A DNA stretch of 64,000 nt from Nitrospinaceae bacterium. Its GTDB lineage: Bacteria; UBA8248. The translations under genes and the position numbers were made by a program. The stretch covers positions 1 through 64,000 of the forward strand of contig JABJAL010000097.1 in the NCBI GenBank assembly GCA_018669005.1, read 5' to 3'. This document shows, piece by piece, positions 9,211 through 17,248 of the stretch. The first letter of the stretch is position 1. Each line of letters starts with the position of its first letter. The notes beneath the pieces were generated by a model that worked only from the letters and a program-made list of their open reading frames with translations, searched no databases and was not told the origin of the DNA.

Positions 9211-9608
9211 GCTACAAGGCAGGCGACAAACTTCCCGAGATCATCAAGGACCCTATAGCAAAAGTGCAGCTAGTCATGTACGCAGGCGCCAGCGGCGATT
9301 TCAACCCCATCCACACCGACGATGAGGCCGCTCAGGCGCGGGGCCTAAAGGGCGTCATCGCCCACGGCATGCTCTCCATGGGTTTTCTGGGACAACTCGC
9401 CGAGGCCGCCTTCGGGGCGGGCTCGACCCGCAAACTTGAGGTGAATTTCCGGGGCATGGTGGACGCAGGGGAAATCATCACCCTGCGCGGCGAGGTCACC
9501 GAGGTCCGCGAAGAGTCGGGACGCCAGCTGGCCGTTTGCGAGATAGAGGCTGTTAATTCTGCCGGTGATACTGTCACCAACGGCATGGTCGAGGCGTGGA
9601 TGGGGTGA
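9207..9608 (+). CDS. MaoC-like enoyl-CoA hydratase, catalytic half
   Basis: A 133-residue hotdog protein with the hydratase-2 motif: YAGASGDFNPIHTDDEAAQA contains the catalytic Asp and His of the family (D-x(4)-H), then GVIAHGMLSMGFLGQLAEAA. It starts inside the stop of the preceding hotdog gene, with AGGAGG upstream inside that gene. Together with its partner it should hydrate 2-enoyl-CoA. Located just downstream of an ADP-forming acyl-CoA synthetase; a terminator was not evident after it. Function as hydratase is known for the family; the substrate is unknown. Confidence 0.88.
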   Translation: MSYKAGDKLPEIIKDPIAKVQLVMYAGASGDFNPIHTDDEAAQARGLKGVIAHGMLSMGFLGQLAEAAFGAGSTRKLEVNFRGMVDAGEIITLRGEVTEVREESGRQLAVCEIEAVNSAGDTVTNGMVEAWMG

Positions 9609-9642
9609 TCAAGAATACCGCAACAACCTGAAACATTATTTA

Positions 9643-9909
9643 CTAAACTGGTCGCCCAAGGCCGGCTTCTTTTAAAACAGCCATGTCGGGCCCACCGCTC
9701 GTGCAGCAACTGGCGAGTACGCCATCAATGGCGACCGAGGGAAGCGAGCCCACCCCCAACTTCTTTGCCCGCTCGGCCACCTCGGGCGATTTCATGTCGA
9801 GAACCGCGATATCGCAAGAAGGACATGCCTCCTCCCTCACCTGCGCCACAAAAGACTCGCAAACAGAGCAACCCGCGCTGAAAATCTCAATTTTCCGTTT
9901 ATCGCTCAT
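9643..9909 (-). CDS. Small thioredoxin-like protein with a CxxC motif
   Basis: An 88-residue protein with a thioredoxin fold outline: beta strand KIEIFSAG followed by CSVCESFVAQVREEA, so the redox motif is CSVC. Two more cysteines are in EEACPSC, a cis-Pro-like turn in GVGSLPSVAIDG, and then a CC pair in LASCCTSGG. Length is that of single-domain glutaredoxin/thioredoxin-like proteins. It is the last gene of a minus-strand run cupin, Gfo/Idh oxidoreductase, this gene; SD GAGGAG precedes the ATG. The seven cysteines could also bind a metal. Disulfide or metal role is inferred. Confidence 0.7.
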   Translation of the reverse strand: MSDKRKIEIFSAGCSVCESFVAQVREEACPSCDIAVLDMKSPEVAERAKKLGVGSLPSVAIDGVLASCCTSGGPDMAVLKEAGLGRPV

Positions 9910-9921
9910 CTCTCATCTCCT

Positions 9922-10923
9922 CTATCGAAAATCCTTCATCTCCACCACTCGACCGGTATTGACGCTCTCCTGCATGGCCTCAAGCAAGGCGGCAATCTCC
10001 AACCCCTCGGCCCCACCGGCCTCGGGGCTCTCGCCCGTGCGGATGCAATGGGCAAAATGCACCAACTCCTCGGCCACGCCATCACCTGCATCCACCGGAA
10101 CCTCGCGCCTCGCAGGCTCATCTTTTTTCTGCACATAAAGCTTCGAGCCGTCCCCCTCACTCCAGGCCGAAGCCTCGGTGCCCATGGCGGCGGCGGTCAC
10201 GAATATCGGGACAACCGTCGAGGCGCCCACGTAGCCTAATGGGCCGCTCTCGAACTCAAGGATCATGCTCGTCACATCGTCAAGGCCGGATTTTCCCCAA
10301 AGCGGCTTGCTGAATGCCGCGAGGCGCTCGATTCGCCCGCCGGAAAAAGCAGAAAGCAGATCAACCATGTGGATGCCCAACCCCGTCATTCCGCCCAAGG
10401 GGGACTCCGCCGGGTCGCTCCGCCATCCGGTTCTTGCCTCCTGCATCGAGGGCCGTGAATAGTTGCCCTCAAGCTGGTGGAGCATGCCAAGCTCGCCCGC
10501 CTTGATCATTTCAAGAATTCGCCGGTTCGCCCCGAACCAGCGGCGCTTGTGGCCCACCTGAAGGGTTACGCCCGCAGCCTCGACCGCACTGATAATTCTC
10601 TTTGCGTCGGCGGCGTTGAGCGTAAAGGGCTTTTCAACAAAAAGGTGTTTTCCCGCCGAGGCAGCCTGGCAGGCAACCTCGACATGAGTCGAGTGCGGGG
10701 TGGCTACGATCACGCCCTCGACTGATTCATCCTGAAGAAGCTCTTCATAGCTCGATGTCGGGCGGGCGCCTGTCTCATCCGCAAACGAGGCTCGCGCATC
10801 CTCCAGCGGATCAAAGCAACGCACAATCTCGACCGCCCCACTTCGCCCAGCAGCGGCGGCCAGGGTGCGCGCCCATCCACCAAGGCCCACCGAGGCGATG
10901 CGAACTTTACCAGAGCCCGTCAT
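9922..10923 (-). CDS. Gfo/Idh/MocA family NAD(P)-dependent oxidoreductase
   Basis: A 333-residue sugar/inositol-type dehydrogenase. N-terminal Rossmann motif VRIASVGLGGWARTLAAAAG; the family signature EKPF in HLFVEKPFTLNAADAKRI; VTLQVGHKRRWFGANRRILE; and GLGIHMVDLLSAFSGG, which holds the conserved substrate-site His. The ATG overlaps the stop of the cupin gene (ATGA). A paralogue of nearly the same plan is at 34873-35856. Substrate unknown; the cupin partner may bind the same ligand. Confidence 0.86.
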   Translation of the reverse strand: MTGSGKVRIASVGLGGWARTLAAAAGRSGAVEIVRCFDPLEDARASFADETGARPTSSYEELLQDESVEGVIVATPHSTHVEVACQAASAGKHLFVEKPFTLNAADAKRIISAVEAAGVTLQVGHKRRWFGANRRILEMIKAGELGMLHQLEGNYSRPSMQEARTGWRSDPAESPLGGMTGLGIHMVDLLSAFSGGRIERLAAFSKPLWGKSGLDDVTSMILEFESGPLGYVGASTVVPIFVTAAAMGTEASAWSEGDGSKLYVQKKDEPARREVPVDAGDGVAEELVHFAHCIRTGESPEAGGAEGLEIAALLEAMQESVNTGRVVEMKDFR

Positions 10924-11249
10924 TTCGGCTGCGTCAGAGCGCTCAGATCGCGGGCCGGGCTGTAGACCGAAAGTATGAGCGACTGCTCAAGGGTTTCGAT
11001 GCGATGTTGAAGCCCGCCGGGAATTTGAATCGCGTTGCCCGCCTCGACGATACGCTCCTCGCCGCCCATGCTGACCTTTAGCCTGCCCTCTCTGAGGAAG
11101 ACGACCTGCTCCTGCGGGTGGCTGTGGTCCTGGACCACGTTCGGCTCGCGATCAATGAACAGCATCGTCATGTTGTCCGCTTGGAGCACTTTTCGATTCG
11201 TTCCCTCCAACACATCAAACGGCATATCGTTCAGATCGACAAAGCCCAT
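10920..11249 (-). CDS. Small cupin-domain protein
   Basis: A 109-residue single cupin barrel. The metal motif is readable as DHSHPQEQVVFLREGRLKVS (H-x-H-x(3)-E-like) and the second cupin motif as GNAIQIPGGLQHRIE. I start at ATG 11249, which has GGGGGAGAG upstream, rather than the in-frame ATG at 11333 that would add an unrelated Arg/Tyr-rich tail. It is the first gene of a coupled minus-strand operon with a Gfo/Idh oxidoreductase and a thioredoxin-like protein. It probably binds a metal and a small carbon compound; catalysis is not shown. Confidence 0.78.
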   Translation of the reverse strand: MGFVDLNDMPFDVLEGTNRKVLQADNMTMLFIDREPNVVQDHSHPQEQVVFLREGRLKVSMGGEERIVEAGNAIQIPGGLQHRIETLEQSLILSVYSPARDLSALTQPK

Positions 11250-11441
11250 ATTTTCTCTCCCCCACGGGTGGCGACGCCATGCGCCACGACTTAAAAGATA
11301 CCGGTAATGAAACGGATACCCATAAATTAGCACTTATTTCGGATGAATGCCCCTCTCCTGAGGCCGCCAGGACGGGAGGCAAAACAGGCTCCCTCGGGTA
11401 TAATCCTCATACTTGAAGGCAGCGGCCCATCTGATCATTAA

Positions 11442-11455
11442 CCGGAATTATCCGG
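11442..11455 (+). promoter_or_regulatory. Palindrome CCGGA-ATTA-TCCGG before the SDR gene
   Basis: A perfect 5-bp inverted repeat with a 4-base centre, 26 bases upstream of the SDR start at 11481. Its TCCGGAT core recurs 37-70 bases upstream of three other genes in the window (20927, 52954, 53990). It may be an operator or a shared promoter element; the small number of cases limits the claim. Confidence 0.3.
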
Positions 11456-11480
11456 ATATTTTTCGAGAAAGGAGTTTTTC

Positions 11481-12224
11481 ATGCGTCTTGAGGGTAAATC
11501 GGTGGTCGTCACGGGCGCCGCACAGGGCATCGGTCGTGCAGTTGTTCAGGCATTCGCCAATGAGGGCGCCCGCGTTGTAGTGGTGGATCTGAATGAAGAG
11601 GGCGGCGAGGAGACTGCCAAGCTGGTCCGGGACGCTGGCGGCGAGGCCGTTTTTCATAGCGCCGATGTGAGCAAGGTGCCCGATGTCGAGGGCATGATGG
11701 ACCGCTGCGAGGCTGAATTTGGGCCAATCGATATCATGGTGAACAACGCAGGCATCGTCCGCGCCGCCATGCTCCACAAAATGGCCGAAGAGCAGTTCGA
11801 CCAGGTCATCGCCGTACACTTGCGGGGCACATGGGCCGGCACCCAGGCTGCCGCCAAGCGGATGATACCCCGCAAGAGCGGGCGCATCATCAACGTCACC
11901 TCTGGCGCGGGCCTGCGCGGGGCCATCGGCCAGATCAATTATTCTTCTGCCAAGATGGGTATCGTCGGCGTCACGAAAAGCGCCTCGCGCGAGCTTGGCC
12001 GCTACGGCATCACCGTGAACGCGATATCCCCGGCAGCAATCACGCCGATGACCGAGACCATCCGAACCGATGAGCGCTTCACGGCGAAATACCTTGAACG
12101 CATTTCGCTCGGACGGTGGGGCACCGCCGAGGAAATGGTGGGCGGCTTCGTTTTTCTCGCCTCAGAGGAGGCCAGCTACGTTACCGGAATCGTCCTGCGC
12201 ATCGACGGCGGCATGTCCACCTGA
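11481..12224 (+). CDS. Short-chain dehydrogenase/reductase (FabG-like SDR)
   Basis: A 247-residue classical SDR. Cofactor motif VVTGAAQGIGRAV, NNAGIV structural motif, active site Ser in INVTSGAGLRG and Tyr/Lys in YSSAKMG, C-terminal VTGIVLRIDGGMST. An Asp after the second strand (VVVDLNEEGG) points to NAD rather than NADP. AAGGAG precedes the ATG. It is monocistronic as far as seen, convergent with the CapA-like gene only 9 bases away. Annotated substrate would be over-reading; 3-oxoacyl-ACP or sugar alcohol are both possible. Confidence 0.88.
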   Translation: MRLEGKSVVVTGAAQGIGRAVVQAFANEGARVVVVDLNEEGGEETAKLVRDAGGEAVFHSADVSKVPDVEGMMDRCEAEFGPIDIMVNNAGIVRAAMLHKMAEEQFDQVIAVHLRGTWAGTQAAAKRMIPRKSGRIINVTSGAGLRGAIGQINYSSAKMGIVGVTKSASRELGRYGITVNAISPAAITPMTETIRTDERFTAKYLERISLGRWGTAEEMVGGFVFLASEEASYVTGIVLRIDGGMST

Positions 12225-12233
12225 GTAGAGGGG

Positions 12234-13289
12234 CTACCCCTTCCCCGGAGTGAGCACGACCTTATCGCCCTTCACCTTGAGGCCGGTGCCGAAGGGTTTT
12301 GAGAGCTCAGCCAGAAAGCGGATGATTTCTTTTCCATCCCCCTTGCGGGGGGACAGAATCGCCGGGGCGTTTCCGATGCCGCAGCGGCAGGGGATTACGT
12401 AGGGATCGCTTATCCCTTTTTTCGACAAGTTGCCGCCGAACAGAAACGTCTGGTGCGTCGCCTCGGTGAAAAAGGGCTCGACAATGTCGAAGATCAAATT
12501 TCCGGTGCAGTGAACGATGGGACATCCCTTATAAAACTCAACGCCCTGCAATACATGCTGGTGGCCGCCGAAAATCCCCGCAGCCCCGGCGTCGATGGCG
12601 GCGCGTCCGATTTCGCGCTGATAGTCCTGAACGTCGTGGGACATGCTCGCCCCCCAATGGTTGCAGACCAGAACCACATCCGTTTTTTTCTTGAGCGAGG
12701 CGATCTCGCGCTTCATCCGGGCCAGATCGGCGGGGGCCGTTTTCGTTGTTATCAGCATCTCGGAGCCCGGATACTCAATCGGGTTTCGCCTCGGGGTATA
12801 CGAAGTATCGACCAGCATCGGGTTCACCCCCGGCTCCCTTGGTCCGGCGGCAGCGCCCTGCGGCAGCGTCGTCGTATAGCCAAGCAGACCGATTTTCAAA
12901 CCATTTCTAACGAGAACAACCGGCTCTTTCGCCTCTCGAATATTCTTGCCCCCTCCCGTGAAGGGAACTTTTTTTGCTTTGAGTAGAGCAAGCGTGTCGA
13001 AAAATGCTTCAACCCCGAAGTCGAGCATATGGTTATTGGCGATGGAGAGCGCATCAAAGCCTGCCTCAAGGAATCCTTCGATCAACTCGGGTTTGCCCCG
13101 GTGGTGGGTGGGCTTTCCCTTCATCATCAGGCCGCTTGTGGACAGGTTGTGCTCAAGATTCAAAAAAGCGTAGTCCGCCTTTTTAAATAGCAGGGCAGTC
13201 TTGCCCAAAAGACCACGCCCGCTTTTGCGATCCGGCGCCACGTCGCCACCAGTGAGAAATGTGCAGGTCTTAGAAGTTTTATTAACCAT
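12234..13289 (-). CDS. CapA-family metallophosphatase-like protein
   Basis: A 351-residue protein of the CapA (PGA_cap) family. It shows FLTGGDVAPDR at the N-terminus, YAFLNLEHNLSTSG, DALSIANNHMLDFGVEAFFDT (the typical NNH-D motif), VVLVCNHWGASMSHDV, and AGIFGGHQHVLQGVEFYKG, all metal-site motifs shared with calcineurin-like phosphatases. CapA proteins take part in poly-gamma-glutamate export in Bacillus, but many relatives are of unknown role. It lacks a signal peptide or membrane segment at its start. It is followed by no other cap genes. It sits 2 bases downstream of the PPC-domain gene on the same strand, so they are probably cotranscribed. Confidence 0.8.
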   Translation of the reverse strand: MVNKTSKTCTFLTGGDVAPDRKSGRGLLGKTALLFKKADYAFLNLEHNLSTSGLMMKGKPTHHRGKPELIEGFLEAGFDALSIANNHMLDFGVEAFFDTLALLKAKKVPFTGGGKNIREAKEPVVLVRNGLKIGLLGYTTTLPQGAAAGPREPGVNPMLVDTSYTPRRNPIEYPGSEMLITTKTAPADLARMKREIASLKKKTDVVLVCNHWGASMSHDVQDYQREIGRAAIDAGAAGIFGGHQHVLQGVEFYKGCPIVHCTGNLIFDIVEPFFTEATHQTFLFGGNLSKKGISDPYVIPCRCGIGNAPAILSPRKGDGKEIIRFLAELSKPFGTGLKVKGDKVVLTPGKG

Positions 13290-13291
13290 GA

Positions 13292-13711
13292 CTACACCAA
13301 CTCATAGATGTCCATGAACATCCCCTTCACATTGCCGCCCGAAAGATGACCGACGAGCACATCCTCTGTTTTGCCCGGCCCCCCGCTGATGGCCATATGG
13401 AGATGGACATAAGGCTGGGGCTCGTCCCAGGTCACATCGCCCAGCGCCAGGGGCGGCTCATCGGGCCATGAAATATTGCCCAGTGCTACAAGTTCGCGCC
13501 AATCATCGAAATGGCGGCTGTCCACGTTAAAGCCGTCCATGTCCTTAAAGCCGGTGAGCATGTGGGTCTTCTGAAGAGCCCCGAAGAGGAACAACGAGGC
13601 CGAACGAATGTTCTCTTTGATCACAAAAGCATCGACGACCCCGTAAAAATCATCCCCTTCCTCTAGTTTCAATTGAAAGATGCGGCCCAGTTTTTTCTCG
13701 ACTACTTGCAT
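13292..13711 (-). CDS. PPC (DUF296) domain protein
   Basis: A 139-residue protein made of one PPC/DUF296 domain: GRIFQLKLEEGDDFYGVVDA, RSASLFLFGALQKTHMLTGF, and YVHLHMAISGGPGKTEDVLV followed by VGHLSGGNVKGMFMDIYEL. The H-x-H and the later H-x(3) positions match the metal-binding site seen in prokaryotic family structures. In plants the domain mediates multimerisation of AT-hook proteins; bacterial stand-alone members have no firm role. It lies directly upstream of the CapA-like gene, a possible two-gene unit. Confidence 0.75.
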   Translation of the reverse strand: MQVVEKKLGRIFQLKLEEGDDFYGVVDAFVIKENIRSASLFLFGALQKTHMLTGFKDMDGFNVDSRHFDDWRELVALGNISWPDEPPLALGDVTWDEPQPYVHLHMAISGGPGKTEDVLVGHLSGGNVKGMFMDIYELV

Positions 13712-13756
13712 TGGAGTCTCCCGATTTTACAAAATTATGAAAAAATAAATTCTCCG

Positions 13757-14617
13757 CTAAGCGGCACCTACAGCTTCATCGTAGACGCGCTCAAGCCCGC
13801 CCCGAAATGTGTCCTTCCTCTGCTGCAGCCAAAATTCACCCCGCGAGGGATCGGCCCAGAAAAACTTATCGAATGCGGCATCAGAAACGGCCGCCTCCTT
13901 ACTCCGGCCTGCTTTCGCCATCTCCGCCATCAGACCCAGCACTTCACTCAAATATCCTTTGAGCTGGCCCACCTCCTTCATACCGCCGACGGGCCCATGT
14001 CCCGGCACAACAATTTCGGCCGACATGCCCTCGATATAAGCGAGCGCGTCGATCCATTCCCGCACATTCGCGTCCCTGAGGCCCGGACACGGTTCATTGA
14101 TCACGATGTCGCTCGCGAATATTAGCCCCTCCTCGGGAATGAACACCATCGAAGTGGCGGGTGAATGGCCACCCATGCGGCGAATCTCGAAAGTCAGCGG
14201 CTCTAAGTGGAGCACCATCGTATCGTCGAAACATATATCCGGCGCTGGAATCGCTGCATCGATAATCTGCCGTGCCTCCTCCTTGAACCCCAAATCTTCG
14301 AGGGTGTCGGTGAATATTTTCTTCGAAAACGCATTGTCACCCTTCGAGACTTCATCAAAGACATATTGCGGCGCGATGAAGGTTATCTCACCCTCGATAA
14401 ACGAGGCGCCTGCTGTGTGGTCGCCGTGATAATCAGTCGCAATGAGATAACGAATCCCTTGGGGGCTTAAGGGTCTGACCTCGGCCTGCCAGAGGGCAGA
14501 GTCCGTCGGGCGAACCGGGCTATCGAGCAGAACGATGCCACGCTCAGTAACAGCCGCGCCCACGTTAGCCCAGTCGTATCCAGTCTCGGCATAGATGCGA
14601 TCAGTGATTTTTTTCAC
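13757..14617 (-). CDS. Metallo-beta-lactamase fold hydrolase
   Basis: A 286-residue MBL-fold protein. The metal motif reads IATDYHGDHTAGASF, i.e. D-x-H-x-D-H with Asp in the place of the first His of HxHxDH, a form known in some MBL subfamilies. Further ligands are in RRMGGHSPATSMVFIPEEGL, ASDIVINEPCPG and IVVPGHGPVGG. GTG at 14617 with AAGGAAATT upstream gives the best N-terminus (KKITDRIYAETGYDWANVG); an upstream ATG at 14674 adds unlikely residues. The full C-terminal helical domain suggests a quinoprotein-relay or SoxH-like hydrolase. Substrate unknown. Confidence 0.82.
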   Translation of the reverse strand: MKKITDRIYAETGYDWANVGAAVTERGIVLLDSPVRPTDSALWQAEVRPLSPQGIRYLIATDYHGDHTAGASFIEGEITFIAPQYVFDEVSKGDNAFSKKIFTDTLEDLGFKEEARQIIDAAIPAPDICFDDTMVLHLEPLTFEIRRMGGHSPATSMVFIPEEGLIFASDIVINEPCPGLRDANVREWIDALAYIEGMSAEIVVPGHGPVGGMKEVGQLKGYLSEVLGLMAEMAKAGRSKEAAVSDAAFDKFFWADPSRGEFWLQQRKDTFRGGLERVYDEAVGAA

Positions 14618-14738
14618 GCAATTTCCTTTCTTGCCCCCTCGGTAAGAATCGCCGGTCGGAGCGGGGAGAGACAATCAAATATTTAGTACGACAATTATGC
14701 CGCATACCAGAGGGGCGGCGCACCCCGCAAAGCCGATC

Positions 14739-15368
14739 TCAGCGCATCGGCGAATAGTCTACGGGGCGCCAGATTTCGGATTTTCGCGACACGAGATAAG
14801 GGTCCGAACAATCTCGCCAGCCAGCGAGTTTACTGGTGGCCTCATCCACCTCTGCCCACTGGTTCAGGTCGCGGTAGGGCCAGATATGTAAAAACTCGTT
14901 GAGGATGCCCGAGGCGAACTCGTTCGCGGGGTTCGCGAAGGCGGCGGCCAGAGGCGAGAGATTTTCTCTTTCGGGAAGATGCTCGGCCCATGCGGCGCTG
15001 ATATTTCCCATGGTGCCTGCCTGGGAAATATCGCTCCTCACCTCGTAGACGCTGCCCATAGCCCCGGTGCGGGGCTCTGGACAAAATGACGTGGCCGCCA
15101 TCAGCCGGGTCTGCTGATAAAGAATTTTTTCAACCCTCAAAGGCGGCCACCAAGATGCGGACTGCGCCTTATCACGAACGCTTTCACGATGAGCGGAATT
15201 TTCGTACTCCCATATATGAAAAATTCGGTCCAGCTCGCCAATGGCCGAGCGGAAAAAACAGATAAGCCGCGAGAGCTTTACCCGCTCCTCGATAATATCC
15301 CCAAAACCTGCCACCGCCTCATCGAGACTCCCTTGCGTAAACGTATAAGCCCGTACTTCGTAGAGCAT
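14739..15368 (-). CDS. NIPSNAP family protein
   Basis: A 209-residue protein with two dimeric alpha/beta-barrel modules, the layout of NIPSNAP proteins: MLYEVRAYTFTQGSLDEAV opens the first and YEVRSDISQAGTMGNISAAW the second, with RIFHIWEYENSAHRESVRDK and FLHIWPYRDLNQWAEVDEAT as the matching strand-helix segments, and RKSEIWRPVDYSPMR at the end. NIPSNAP members occur next to degradation genes in bacteria, but the biochemical role is not established. It has no close operon partner here. Confidence 0.82.
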   Translation of the reverse strand: MLYEVRAYTFTQGSLDEAVAGFGDIIEERVKLSRLICFFRSAIGELDRIFHIWEYENSAHRESVRDKAQSASWWPPLRVEKILYQQTRLMAATSFCPEPRTGAMGSVYEVRSDISQAGTMGNISAAWAEHLPERENLSPLAAAFANPANEFASGILNEFLHIWPYRDLNQWAEVDEATSKLAGWRDCSDPYLVSRKSEIWRPVDYSPMR

Positions 15369-15530
15369 TCGCGGCTGCCTCCTTTGCTGAATTGAAGTGG
15401 GGCAAGTAGCTCCCCGGAATCAGGAAAATCTTGTAGTATGCCCGTGAGTTTCAATACCGTCGCACAAAGGGCCGGATAGGACAATAATTGGACCCGGAAA
15501 ATCATTCCCCAATTCGACACGGGAGGCTTT

Positions 15531-16361
15531 ATGCCGGAGTTTGAAGAACAGATACGTTTAACGATTGACACCATAGACAGCGAGCGGGCACGGCTCACAG
15601 AATTCTTCAAGACCTTTAGTGAGGCCGACTGGAAAAAGCCCACCTTTTGCTCGGACTGGAACACCGGCCAGGTAGTTGGGCATCTAACCCTCGGCGCACA
15701 ATTCTACGCCTCGACGGTATCGAACGGACTCGTGGGCAACCACGGCTTCCCCCTCGGCGCGAAAACAAAAGAGGAGTTCATGGGGCTTCGCACTTCGATC
15801 ATGAACGATATCGCTGCCCTCGATGGCGGCGCACTAGTGGAGAAGTTTAACAAAGACACGCAGGAAGTGGTCTCGCTTTTTCGATCAATGGGCCCCGAGG
15901 ATTTGGACAAAGTCGGGTGGCACCGAAGAGGCGTCATCCCTATCCCTTATTTCATCATTCAGCGCATCTACGAGTTCATTCTCCATGAGTGGGATATACG
16001 AAACGAGCCCGACTCGCCGCTGAATCCTGCAGCGCTCGGCGTTGCGGCCAAAAATTTGCGCTGGCGATTTCCAATCCTCTACAACACACAGCCCGATCTG
16101 AAGCTAGAGGGCCGCTTTCGATTCGAGACACCCGACACGGGAGATGTCTGGGCGATGTCCATCGAAAAGGAAAAAGCCTCGTTCCTCGAAGATCTGAGCA
16201 GCAATTTCGACGCTTCTATATCCGCTCCCGCCAGCGATATGATTTTAATGGCCACGGGGCGTGCCGATATCGATGCCAAAGAGGCCGCCGGTGTGCTTCG
16301 CACCGATGGCGAGCCCGCCAAGGTAAAAGCCATTATTGCCTCGCTCTTCTATCCCATTTAA
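15531..16361 (+). CDS. DinB-like / mycothiol-type maleylpyruvate isomerase family protein
   Basis: A 276-residue protein with a DinB-type four-helix metal domain at the N-terminus: SERARLTEFFKTFSEADWKK, then GQVVGHLTLGAQFYAS (first His) and QRIYEFILHEWDIRNEPDSP (H-x(2)-D). The C-terminal ~90 residues resemble an SCP2-like fold, the layout of the TIGR03083/MDMPI family. Real mycothiol is limited to actinobacteria, so a different thiol or another reaction is likely. GGGAGG precedes the ATG. The following genes on the same strand are close and may be cotranscribed. Confidence 0.75.
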   Translation: MPEFEEQIRLTIDTIDSERARLTEFFKTFSEADWKKPTFCSDWNTGQVVGHLTLGAQFYASTVSNGLVGNHGFPLGAKTKEEFMGLRTSIMNDIAALDGGALVEKFNKDTQEVVSLFRSMGPEDLDKVGWHRRGVIPIPYFIIQRIYEFILHEWDIRNEPDSPLNPAALGVAAKNLRWRFPILYNTQPDLKLEGRFRFETPDTGDVWAMSIEKEKASFLEDLSSNFDASISAPASDMILMATGRADIDAKEAAGVLRTDGEPAKVKAIIASLFYPI

Positions 16362-16391
16362 GCCAGGCGGAAATTAAGAAAGGAAAAACCA

Positions 16392-16754
16392 TTGGATTTA
16401 TTCTCTCTCGGCTTGCTTATGCTCGGACTCGTGGTGGGCACCATACAGGCGGCAACAGGTGTCGGTTGGGGCGTCATAACCGTGCCCGCGCTCTTCCTTA
16501 TCCCCGGCATCAAGGCCCAGCAGGTAGTTGCCGTCTCCATGCTGGCCTCGTTGTTCAACGTATCGGTCGCCTCCTTCGAGAATATTCGCCATGGCAACAT
16601 GCAGTGGAAATATGCGGCCCTCATCGCCACCGGCGCGATTATCGGCGGCGTTATCGGCGCCTATCTACTGAGAAACCTCCCCGGCACAGCCATCCGGCGC
16701 TCGGTGGGCGCGATTGCTGTCATCGCCGGGCTCAGAATGCTGATAATCAAGTGA
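16392..16754 (+). CDS. Half-size TauE/SafE-type membrane protein
   Basis: A 120-residue protein with four hydrophobic segments, the first reading LGLLMLGLVVGTIQAATGVG and followed by GVITVPALFL, the TauE/SafE signature, then VSMLASLFNVSVASFENIRH and IATGAIIGGVIGAYLLRNLP. Full-length TauE permeases are ~250 residues with two such halves. Here the sequence stops after one repeat and no second half follows. The start is TTG at 16392 after AGGAAA. It could work as a dimer, as small single-repeat members of the superfamily do; truncation is the alternative. Confidence 0.75.
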   Translation: MDLFSLGLLMLGLVVGTIQAATGVGWGVITVPALFLIPGIKAQQVVAVSMLASLFNVSVASFENIRHGNMQWKYAALIATGAIIGGVIGAYLLRNLPGTAIRRSVGAIAVIAGLRMLIIK

Positions 16755-16767
16755 GACTATACAAACC

Positions 16768-17229
16768 ATGAGCACCGAGCTGAATGTGAAGGTCGAAAAA
16801 CGTGAGGCGGCATCGGGTGCAGGGCTAAAGCTCGCCAGTGGGGCAGGGCCCGCCGAAGCGGGACGACTCTGGGGTCAGCTATTCAATATATGCGGCAACT
16901 CTTTCGCCCCGGATAACGCCTTTGGTTTACAAGAGGACGATGGCGGATACGCCGCCTGCTGGATCATTCCCGGCGGAAGATCTGCGCCCGAGGGCCTTAT
17001 CCCAGCAGATATGCCCGGGGGCTGGTACGCCGTGGCGGTCCACGAGGGAGGATACGATAGAATTGGAGATACAATCACCACGATGGTTGACGAGTGGCTG
17101 CCGCACGGCGGATTCAGGAGAGCCAAAGGACCTGTAGTCGAGCGCTACTTGAACGATCCGCGCGAGACGCCCGAGGAGGCGCTTCGCACCGAGATTTGCC
17201 TTCCCGTCGCACCCGACCCGATCGAGTAG
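16768..17229 (+). CDS. GyrI-like (effector-binding fold) protein
   Basis: A 153-residue stand-alone SOUL/GyrI-like domain. It has the family pattern LGLxDD-type ligand loop (FGLQEDDGGYAACWIIPGG), PADMPGGWYAVAVHEGGYD, and GDTITTMVDEWLPHGGFRRA then VVERYLNDPRETPEEALRTE, which matches 'YLNDPRETPEEELRTEI' of the AraC-effector/GyrI superfamily. Small-molecule binding is expected. No DNA-binding domain is attached. It follows the TauE-like gene by 13 bases. Confidence 0.8.
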   Translation: MSTELNVKVEKREAASGAGLKLASGAGPAEAGRLWGQLFNICGNSFAPDNAFGLQEDDGGYAACWIIPGGRSAPEGLIPADMPGGWYAVAVHEGGYDRIGDTITTMVDEWLPHGGFRRAKGPVVERYLNDPRETPEEALRTEICLPVAPDPIE

Positions 17230-17248
17230 GGCGTTTACCTTCATCGGT

